Assembly: GCA_030686995.1 (NCBI GenBank)
Contig: CM060691.1
Coordinates: forward strand, 57,299,338-57,363,337
Direction of reading: 5' to 3'
Length of the DNA stretch: 64,000 nucleotides
From: Artemisia argyi
Taxonomy: Eukaryota; Streptophyta; Magnoliopsida; Asterales; Asteraceae
Below, in pieces: positions 55,550 to 64,000 of this stretch; position 1 is the first letter of the stretch; the number at the start of each line of letters is the position of its first letter. Both the position numbers and the translations under genes were made by a program. A model generated the notes under the pieces. It was not told the origin of the DNA, made no database searches, and saw nothing but the letters and a program-made list of their open reading frames with translations.

Positions 55550-57495
55550 CATTAGGTTAAATCATCAATTATTCTTGCAACCTTTTCAACTTCATCTCAA
55601 TTCATAACCGACTTTTAATTGTATACTAATTACTAAATATCATGTGATAAATTCCGGCAAGTCTTGCACTTCCATCTCGATGTTGTATACACTTCACATT
55701 AAATGCACCGGTTTTGTTTTTCGATAAAAGTTTGAACTTTTGCTTATGTTTAAAACTCAATTTTTTTATTTGATATTATAAATTAAAAACGGATTTAAGT
55801 TAAAATTATGCATTTTTTCCTTTCTATTCATTACTCAATGTGATATTTTTAATATGTCGTATTTTGCTATTATGGCAAACTCATTTAATTGGCGTAAATA
55901 TTGGTTTCTCACTGATGATTCTACATATAGAAAAAAGAAAACACTTTGCGATGCGCAACCTTTTTCTTTTCAATAATAATTCAATTGCACGCGATAAATT
56001 TATTCTAATATTTCTCAAAGAGCATTAGAAAGCAACTACTTAAATAAACTAATCACGCTAAAAAGTATCATTTAACCATTTAAATGTTGCTTTACATACA
56101 TGCTCGTGCACATTTTCTTGAATCAATTCGCACATATGAGCTACATCAATAGAAACGCACATAAATTACTTGTATATGAAAATACATTAAAATAATACAT
56201 ATATCTATCTATATATAAATATATATATGCTTATCTATAACAATCACCTAAATATGTAAGAAACAAAGAAAATAGTTGGTATCCCAATCTTTGGTTTCAT
56301 TTATCTGAGCATGCATGATCTTGTGTGATTTTCATAGTACCTGCGTATGATAACTAAATTAAGAAAAAAAGAAGACCAAGTTAATTACAAAGATCTAAAA
56401 GATGTGTGAATCATCTCCAAAATGTTGCAAAAGATAATTTATATACCGCTACCAATAATCAAATATCTAAAAGATGTGTGAATCATCTTCAAATGTACAT
56501 ACTAAATGTGATTTTGGCCGGTTTATATAGGCATGAATTAGGTTAAATCATTAATTATTCTTGCAACTTTTCGCAACCCTTGCACTTCATCTAACCGACT
56601 TTTAATTCTATACTAAATGCTATGGTGATCAACTCGGGCAACCCTTGCACTTCACCTCCTTTCATGATTGTATAGATATTATGAGGCTGCATTGAATTCC
56701 GAGCATTAGCTATCTTGTACACTATGCAACTACTAAACGACTCCAACTTATTTCTAACTCTAAAACTCTATCATCATAACTCCACATTAAATTTAGGGAC
56801 TGAATCTTATAGTATTATAGATATTACATTAACAACAATCCTCCATCATGGATATGATCCTTAATGACAAACATGTATTCATAAATTCATAATCCTCTTT
56901 AATTTATTCCTATAATTTTAAAAGTACGTATTATTATTATTAATCGAAATTGGGATACTTATCTATCCTATTGCTAAAAATATAGGGTACTACCACTCAT
57001 GCTACAATAAGAGCTGTCAGATTTCGACAAACTTTTAGAAGAGAATGTTGATTTCTTGATTTCAAAACATTGGATAATGAGTTTCAATGCCAAAAGATAT
57101 GTAACTAATGAAGTTCCTACACTTAAAAATTGGATAATGGCATCGAGAACTTGACCATGATGTTCTTGCACTTAAACATTTAAATGTTGTCAAAATTATT
57201 GATTTATTCTACATTGGAATAATATGTATTGGAGTATTTTACACTTTTACTTGGTCGTGCTTATTTGATTTAACAATATTTGAGTTGTCTATATTTGATA
57301 GTTATGTGAAGTTGATTTGGGAATATGGGATACAAAAACACCTTCAATCAACATGGTTCTTAATATCCCATTTGCAGGTTAGCAGAGAAGATTTGAGTTC
57401 TTTATGTTTGATAGTTATGTGAAGTTGTTAAAAAGCATAGGGGCTCCGTTGCGCTAATTTTATGAAGCAATGTTTACCAGTAAAACAATCCCTAA
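54098..57495. other. Intergenic with Helitron-like end and duplications
   Basis: No gene. Contains a Helitron-like 3' end (54555-54583), a poly(A) run (55330-55358), an (AT)n (55507-55548) and a diverged direct duplication: 55365-55500 and 56050-56185 share TTTAACCATTTAAATGTTGC and GAGCTACATCAATAGAAA. 55553-55680 and 56541-56660 share GGTTAAATCAT-AATTATTCTTGC. The ORF at 54412 runs over the Helitron hairpin and is not credible. Confidence 0.6.
54555..54583 (+). mobile_element. Helitron-like 3' terminus
   Basis: Perfect 7-bp hairpin CCCGTGC-TAC-GCACGGG followed 8 nt later by CTAA and then T, the hairpin-plus-CTRR|T layout of plant Helitron ends. The 5' end was not located. Confidence 0.45.
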
Positions 57496-57802
57496 GACTA
57501 TGTTTATTGATGGGTTGTCAACCCAATCTCCAATCTATATAGTACGCAAATATTGTTTGTTTAATAAAATCATACAACCCAACCATCCAACCAGTTCGTA
57601 AGGTGACCCAAAGTCACAACTTCCAATCTGCCACATGGAATCAAATGAATGGCTATTTGTTTTCCTTTTCTTTTTTCTTTTTAATATTTATCATTTATAA
57701 AAGAATAGATTGGTTGTATGTATTGGTTGTGTAGGTGGAGGAAAGAGAAAATAATATTTTATTAAGAGATTGGGTTGTGATGGGTTGTTGATAAAGATAG
57801 TC
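57496..57802. mobile_element. Tourist-like (PIF/Harbinger) MITE
   Basis: 307 bp. Left GACTATGTTTATTGATGGGT; the right end inverted reads GACTATCTTTATCAACAACC followed by CATCACAACCCAATCT-like text shared with the left. Flanked by TAA on both sides (57493-57495, 57803-57805). Non-coding. Confidence 0.8.
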
Positions 57803-57805
57803 TAA

Positions 57806-58481
57806 GGGTCTAAAAACTAAGTTCGTAAATGACAACACTTTTACCATGGTTTGTCCTTATGTTCTTCCGTCCAAGTGTAACATATTATGGGCAGCTTTGT
57901 TCCCTTCATTAGTTCCTAGAATATTATGCAGATTGTTACTAACTTTATTCTTAAGTCGTCTAATAGTTTGGAAATCACAGGGATGCACACACGCGGGGAA
58001 CTTCTAAAAGTATACAAGGTAGATTGGCATAACAATAATCGAGTTGAGATGGCATTTGAAAAAGATCAATAACTAAAAGAATTTAGTGTAAAATTTTTTT
58101 CAAAATTTAAAAAGGAAAAACGAGGAATTTTATAAAGGTCAACAAATGTTGTAATAGGAGCTGCTAATGCACTTCCTCGCGTTGGAACTACAGTTGCAGT
58201 TGCAGCGGAAGATGCTAAAAAGACCAAACCTTTTATTTGCTCAAAATTAGATGAAAATCATGATTTGAATAGTTGATGAAATTCATGATTTGAATAGTTG
58301 CTTATTTGTTCCTTTGAGTTATCTTTTGGAATAGTTGCTTAATTGTTACAATAGAAAACACATTCAATTAAAATCATACGTTAGTTTGTTTGTATTTTAA
58401 TCCATAATAATATATAACAAGAACTTTTCGTAAAAACCCCGTGTGTGCACGAGTATTATAACTAGTAAATTGATATTAAGA
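57806..58481. other. Intergenic; weak Helitron-like end near 58465
   Basis: No gene. CCCCGTGTGTGCACGAG (short imperfect hairpin) followed by CTAG|T at 58462-58466 resembles a decayed Helitron terminus. A frame near 58143-58240 reads like a short gene fragment (repeated Ala/Val) but cannot be identified. Confidence 0.45.
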
Positions 58482-58786
58482 GGGTTAATTACATAAAAAG
58501 ATATCATACTTGTCACTTTTTGTCATTGTATGTTGCGTAGTATTTTTTTCTCATCTTGATACCTACCTTTTTAAATCGTGCTATTGTGTGTACTTTGTGA
58601 TCATTTTACCTTTACTTTTTTCAAATTTTGAAGGGTAAAATGATCATTTTCATGGCTGAAATAGTCGCAAAGTACATATAATAGCACGATTTCAAGAGGT
58701 TAGTGTCAAGATGAGAAAAAAAAAATAGTACGCAACATACAATAACAAAAAGTAACAAGTATGATGTCTTTTTATGTAATTAACCC
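58482..58786. mobile_element. Foldback MITE
   Basis: 305 bp, almost fully palindromic: starts GGGTTAATTACATAAAAAGA and ends with its inverse. The arms pair along most of the length (shared ATTGTATGTTGCGTA, TCTCATCTTGA, ATCGTGCTATT and AAATGATCATTTT near the centre). TSD unclear. Non-coding. Confidence 0.8.
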
Positions 58787-59637
58787 AAAAAGAAATATAT
58801 CAAATCCGCGACACAATAGACGGTCTTTTGTATTGCAGTTGTATACTGCAATGTATTTCTTGTTTTGAAAAATTGGGACAGTCTTTTGTATTGCAATTGT
58901 ATACATCAATGTGTTTTTTTTATGTTGCCATTGTATACTGCAATGTGCTTCTCGTTTCTAAAAACGGGTGACCAAATAGAATTGCAATCAATCCTTGACG
59001 TGTTGCATAGTATTTTCAAATAGAATACTAGGATTGAGTTGCACAAGATTTGAAAAGCAGACCGACCCAAATTAGATTAATCGAACTATACTACTTTTAG
59101 TTCGTTCCTCGGCTGGACTGATTACAATGATTCGATTCTTGGTTTGGTTCGGGTGTAAGAGTTTCCACCTAATAAACTATGGAGAAATGATATGCTTGCC
59201 TAAAAACATGCCTAAAATTATATAACAAGAGTTAGTTGGTTTGTAAAAAAGTTGGTCCGACTGCTACAGCAAATAAACCTTTGCCACACACTTTTAGGCA
59301 TATTATTGGCCAGACATGTTTTAGGCATGTTTATCATTTCTCTAAGCTATGAAATGCTAGTGTAAGTTGCAAATATTGAGAACTACAAGGATTGTTTTGC
59401 AATATACAAGAAAGTGAAGCAAAATGAAATCTTAAACTTGAATCCTCCCTTTTTGAAAGACATCAATTCCGTTCTAAGCTTCGTCTTGTCCGCAACTTCA
59501 TTTCCACATCTCTCTTTCTACATTATATTAATCTACAATAGCATACATTTTTCTCTTTAAAAACCATATATCTTCAAATAAAAATGAAGTCATTACTACT
59601 ATTACCATTATCATGCTAAGTTTTGTAACAAAAAACA
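58787..59637 (+). promoter_or_regulatory. Upstream region of GRF
   Basis: 58828-58965 holds three diverged tandem copies (about 47 bp) of TTGTATTGCA-TTGTATACTGCAATG. 59182-59342 is a small MITE with inverted ends GAGAAATGAT...GCCTAAAA. The stretch 59353-59637 holds a CT-rich tract (TCTCTCTTTCTAC, about 59512) and A/T-rich leader; no clear TATA box. The promoter is presumed here. Confidence 0.4.
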
Positions 59638-62600
59638 ATGGATTTTCTTATGACCTCTTTTGGCAACAACACACTCCTAAAAAACCATGATGATGATGAT
59701 GAAAAAAACAACAACAACATTGGATCTAACATGCTCGTTAAACAACATAGATCTGATGATCAACAACAACAAAATCACTTTGTTCTTCCATCTTCAAAAT
59801 CTTCAAGAACTGATTACTTTGACCAACCCAACAAAACAATGTCAATGAGATCTGATCCTATGCTTTCACTTTCAGCTCCTGATACCAACAACATGCCTAG
59901 TTTCTCTTCCAATGATACAACAAAAGATGCTAACCAAACTTCATTGTTTTCATTTTATCAGCCTCCAAATGCTTACATTAGAAATACAGGTATCTGATCA
60001 TATATATATGTCTTCTTCTTTCTTTTTTTTTGGTATGTGATCATATGTGCATATATATGTTTCTTTTCTAGATTAAAGTAGTGATTTTGTATCATGGGCT
60101 ATAATCCTTTTTTAATTTTAGAGAAATGATTTAGTTGACTAAAAATGTGACTAAAAAAAGTGTTGCAACAATTGATTGGTTTTTGTAGAAATAAGTACCC
60201 TTGCTATAAAGCCTACAACCAACAAAAATTTGACACATCAGTTTAAACATAAAATTAGTCGTATTTTAAGTCATGTAAATTATTTCTTAACTTTATGTTT
60301 TTATTGTTGCATAACAATCACTAAAATGTTTTTTAGATTTTTATTTGGTGATATTTTATTTTAGATAGAGAGAGAAATAGAATATTATAAGTACTTGTGC
60401 CGCATGCATTAGAAGCTGTACATTTTTATGTTTTTTTGTTTGGTTACAGCTAAGTCTTTTCTGTTTTATGTTACTGTACTATGGTGTCACCAAGGTTGGA
60501 GGTGTGTTGTTATTGTTTTTTGGTGTTTTGACTTTTGGAGCAAAAATGTCTTGTTTTGTTCATTTTGAATGTACAAGTTTTATTGAATGATGTACAAGCT
60601 GATGATGCATGGATGGTTTGTGTGTAGCTATTTATGGTGTGGAAAAAGTCATGGGTTTGGGTGATTAGGTTATGGGTCTTTTCATTCATTCATTGGCATC
60701 TTTTGTAGTGATGTTTTGGAAGCAAGTCTTTCTTCTTTTAGTCTTGTCAAGTCTTTTTTTTTTTTTTTTTTTTTTTTTTATTTAACTTTTTACTGTATTC
60801 TTTAGGGGTGTTTGGGATTTGGAATCCAAACTGACCATCATTAGTTAGTTCAAACACAGTAAGTAATTTGGAGGGTAACATATTCATAAATATTACTGTA
60901 TCTGATTAGTCCAAATTCCAAAACTTATTAGTTTCAGAACTTAATCCCAAGCTCCCTTTGATATATTGAGTGTTTAGGAATTTGGGCAAGAGGGTGTTTG
61001 GGATTTTTTTTATTTTCTTTAAGAGCTTATCCGGCAATTTTATAATTAAGATGATAAGCAGTTTCGACTGTTTGGATAAAGTTGCTTATTTTTGAGAATC
61101 AGAGAGAATGTGATAAAGGTGAAAGATGATTACGACAATGAGAATGTTTGATTCACTTTGGTGTTTTTTGTTATACACAAATAACGATGTTATTGTTGCA
61201 GGGTATGGTTCTGGTGGGATACAAACAGGTATGAATCTTCCAATATCAAGGTATAAAGGACCATTTACTCCTTCTCAATGGATGGAGTTGGAACACCAAG
61301 CTTTGATCTTCAAACACTTTGTAGCTAATGTGCCTGTTCCGGCACATTTGCTCAATCCACTCAGAAACTCCCTCAACACTTTCCTTTTCCCGGGGTCTTC
61401 ATCTTCAGCCTCCTATACCCCCAATTCCTGTACGTATAATCTCTTTGTGCTATGAAATATAAATATGTTTATAGTCATCATTAATATCTTCTTTTGATGC
61501 CCAAATATTAGTTGCAACTCAATTTTAATGTGGATTCGATTCGTTATTGGGAAAAAGATATGCTATTTACTTCAGTGTTTATACCATGTACTACAATTTG
61601 AAAAAAATTGCTGGTGTGAAATTATTGAAAACATTCATGTCTGAGTACATGAGGTATTAATTATGACCTCAATTGTCAAAATGTGTCAGTCTATTTTTCT
61701 TGGGATGGAGGAATATGATGCTATATTTATATCTTATTTTACCTTAAGTTTAGATTAGTCTTTCCGTATTATGAAAATTGAGTGTCTGAATTTCTACTTT
61801 TTGGGTATATATATAGATGGATGGGGAACTTTCCAGCTCGGGTTCTCGGGTGGTAACACTGATCCAGAACCAGGGAGGTGTCGTAGAACTGATGGGAAGA
61901 AATGGAGGTGCTCTAGAGATGCTGTCCCTGATCAGAAATACTGTGAAAGACACATCAATAGAGGCCGCCATCGTTCAAGAAAGCCTGTGGAAAGCCAAAA
62001 TGGCCATGCTGTCTCTGGTCCCACCGCTCTTAAAGTGGGGCCCCTAATTTCCTCCTCAACTATACCTGTTTCCAACACCTGTGCATCTGCAACTGTCATT
62101 GCAAATGCCACCGCCCACAACCAGTTTAAGACAGACATTCCCATCAAAAGGTGAAGAGAAAAATCAAATCTTGATTAATAACTGGAGTATTTACTTTTTG
62201 GTTTCTAGACTAGGGTTTACTAACTGTGGTTTTGATGCAGGACACAAGAGTTACAAGCGTTTGCTATCAACTCATCCTCGGATTCATTAATGTATCCCGC
62301 TAACTATAACTCACTTTTGGACCATTGTGCTCCTAACTCTAACCGAATTCCACATTTTGTTGACGAATGGTCCAAAGATCAGTCACTTAAACCAGACTGG
62401 ACCCAACTCTCGATGTCCATTCCAATGGCTGCTTCAGACTTTTCATCGTCCTCAAACTCTCCTGCTCAAGAGAAACTTGCGGTTCCACCACTTAGTCTAA
62501 CTACTGAATTTGAACTTGACTCAATGCACAAACAAGCATCAAACTGGATTCCCATTTCGTGGGGAAACACAATGGGGGGTGGGGGTCCACTTGGAGAGGT

Positions 62601-62832
62601 CTTGAATCAAACTTCTAGTAGCAGTGGTGTAAAGAACAAGGATGCATCATCGGGTTCAGAGATGTGGGATGCGGTTAACTATCATATGGGATCTTCGCCT
62701 ACTGGCGTCTTGCAGAAAACAACATTTGTCTCACTTTCCAATAGCAGTTCAGGGGGGAGCCCTAAAGGCAACAAAACAGGCGTACATGTTGGCGTTTGTG
62801 ATGAACTGCTCCTTTCTACACTGGCCAGTTAG
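59638..62832 (+). CDS. GRF: Growth-regulating factor transcription factor (QLQ + WRC)
   Basis: Four exons: 59638-59989, 61202-61429, 61817-62150, 62241-62832, joined at GT-AG introns (donors GTATCT, GTACGT, GTGAAG; acceptors TTGTTGCAG, ATATATAG, TTGATGCAG). The 501-residue product has an Asn/Ser-rich start, a QLQ domain (about 138-173, [13 protein letters not shown]), which binds GIF/AN3 coactivators, and a WRC domain (about 209-251) with C215, C225, C236, H239 in the C-X9-C-X10-C-X2-H pattern and a basic nuclear signal (R-G-R-H-R-S-R-K) for DNA binding. A GGPL motif (G-G-P-L-G-E-V-L, about 415) lies in the Ser-rich C-terminus, as in the GRF1/2-type subgroup. GRFs promote cell proliferation in leaves and other organs. 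The ORF is intact, and a miR396 site overlies the WRC end. Intron 1 (1.2 kb) contains a MITE. Exact subfamily not assigned. Confidence 0.93.
60119..60291. mobile_element. MITE in GRF intron 1
   Basis: Inverted ends: AGAAATGATTTAGTTGACTA on the left; the right inverted reads AAGAAATAATTTACATGACT. Same GAGAAATGAT-type terminus as the element at 59182-59342. Diverged, hence old. Confidence 0.5.
61971..61992 (+). promoter_or_regulatory. miR396 target site in GRF
   Basis: TCGTTCAAGAAAGCCTGTGG followed by AA, in exon 3 at the end of the WRC domain (R-S-R-K-P-V-E). This is the conserved GRF site with the usual one-base bulge against miR396, so the mRNA should be cleaved or repressed by miR396. Confidence 0.88.
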
Positions 62833-63112
62833 TGTTTGCACGCGTAATCTTTGCAAGTTTGAGAGAAAGGAGTACTTCCTCATTACAACAAGGTTTTCCT
62901 TTGAAATTTGTTGGTTTTACGACCTTGTTTTTAGGCGAAGGTTCATTTAGCCATTGTGGAGAAAAACATGTATAACATTTGGTGCTATATTTCAAGTGAT
63001 TTAGTGTTTTGAATATTAACATCGGTTGTTAAGTTAAATGAACATTGTGGAAGCTGGTGTACAAATCTGGACTGAAGCTGCATAAACTAAGAGAAATTTT
63101 TTTAAATGGCCC
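62833..63112 (+). other. GRF 3'UTR and spacer
   Basis: T-rich 3'UTR-type sequence after the GRF stop; no canonical AATAAA close by. It ends at the poly(T) marking the LINE tail. Confidence 0.45.
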
Positions 63113-64000
63113 ATTTTTTTTTTTTTTTTTGAAAGGCAATTATTTTTTTATATATATAGAAGAAAAAATTACAAAAAGACCTTCACCCATCTATAAGCCA
63201 TCTAAGAGCGGCTTACGGGTGACGAAAAGAAAAACTATAAAAAATCACACTACAAAAACCAAAAGATACACATGAGAAACTTCAAAGACCCTAAAACATT
63301 ATGCACCTGACCACCTCTTCAGCAATCTCAAACTATCTTTTGCAAGCTTGTGTGGGATCTACACACCAATCCAACCATGACGATATGGATCCTTTTGCTC
63401 TATTTGATACCCAAAAAAACGAGCTAAGTTGAACTTCGTCACAAATAGTTGTTAAATTGGATATATTGTTTTCGAACACTCTCTTATTCCGAGCACCCCA
63501 TATATGATATAACATTGACCAACATACTGCTTGCCAAATAACTTTTTGTTTTTTGCAAAAATTGTTTTGGCCTTTATGATCTAGGATATCTTCAAGAGAA
63601 TTGATATTGTAAGGACCCATATTCCACCACTTGAAAAATTTTTCCCACCCTTTCCTTACTCTATGGCACCTTAAAAAACAATGTTCCACTGTTTCAATCT
63701 CGTTTCCACAATGCGAACAAAGAATAGAGTTAAGATCAATACCAAGGTGATTAAGCCAATCGAAAACCGGGACTCTTTTTTGCTGTAGACGCCAGATAAA
63801 GATACAAACTTTTCTAGGGATTGTCTTGTTCCATTTTGTCGTTTGTAACCTGTTCGGTTGACGCAGAATTTTTCCATCAATTAGCTCTCTAAGACCTTTT
63901 ACAGTAAAGCATCCATCTTTATCAAGAGTCCATCTCCAAGAATGCCCATTTTTACTAGTAGTTTACGAAATTGGACCTCACATATACTTTTTTCCAAAAT
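63113..64000 (-). mobile_element. LINE (L1-like) 3' end, minus strand, running off the window
   Basis: On the minus strand a reverse-transcriptase C-terminal zinc-binding region is open from near 63960 to the stop at 63333: W-N-K-T-I-P-R-K-V-C-I-F-I-W-R-L, C-S-H-C-G-N-E-I-E-T-V-E-H-C-F-L-R-C (zf-RVT), then W-W-N-M-G-P and I-W-G-A-R-N-K-R-V-F. The 3'UTR ends in a poly(A) tail (poly T 63113-63130 on the plus strand). The rest of the element lies beyond 64000, so the target duplication is not visible. The catalytic RT core is not in the window. The 3' end faces the 3' end of GRF. Confidence 0.85.

Noticed and set aside
61750..62147. Minus-strand ORFs over GRF exon 3
   Set aside because: Shadow frames of the conserved WRC exon.

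Overview
The window is plant nuclear DNA: AT-rich, with split genes carrying GT-AG introns, LTR retrotransposons, MITEs, a LINE and long (AT)n tracts. Several retrotransposon proteins (the long Copia gag linker, the 'putative plant transposon protein' ORF and the ORF that follows pol) match, from memory, families that dominate Asteraceae genomes. I therefore favour a composite, without being able to name the species. Only one gene looks like an ordinary intact host gene: a growth-regulating factor (GRF) transcription factor at 59638-62832, with QLQ and WRC domains and a miR396 site. Nearly everything else is mobile DNA, much of it nested.

Layout. 1-9600: a gypsy LTR scrap, then a decayed Copia gag fragment split by a young, gag-only, minus-strand Copia-like element (1599-9592; 5-bp TSD, LTRs about 99% alike). 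9600-14200: (AT)n tracts holding a 2.2-kb terminal-inverted-repeat element (10496-12691), followed by the promoter/5'UTR and intron of a retrotransposon accessory gene. 14235-30266: the right part of a large Copia-type element with two accessory genes (14235-27254 and 27899-28501) and a 3' LTR. Its first gene is split by an 11.8-kb Copia element (15100-26912) with perfect 5-bp TSDs. That inner element carries damaged gag and pol, an antisense gene with its own TATA box and poly(A) signal, and a large post-pol ORF with its own TATA box. 30267-34109: a degraded minus-strand Athila/Tat-like gypsy gag-protease with its LTR. 34110-38955: LTR scraps, a 1.55-kb MULE-like foldback element and short inverted-repeat elements. 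38956-42562: a 3.6-kb solo LTR.

43521-54088: a Pack-MULE-like transposon with about 230-bp TIRs and 9-bp TSDs carries an F-box/FBD gene (one in-frame stop) and a 120-aa ORF. Its right TIR was hit by a Copia LTR, which was hit by a 3.6-kb-type LTR, which was hit by a gypsy LTR: four nested layers. 54089-59637: gene-free, with Helitron-like ends, a Tourist MITE and foldback MITEs. 59638-62832: GRF. 63113-64000: the 3' end of a LINE on the minus strand.

The most unusual material is (i) the self-contained antisense gene inside the 15100-26912 element, (ii) GC-rich palindromes repeated in the LTR and ahead of each accessory gene of the outer element, (iii) 25 AACTCG motifs in the leader of the gag-only element, and (iv) the Pack-MULE with its nested insertions. 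All coordinates and motif counts were read by eye; family names rest on remembered similarity, not on a search.
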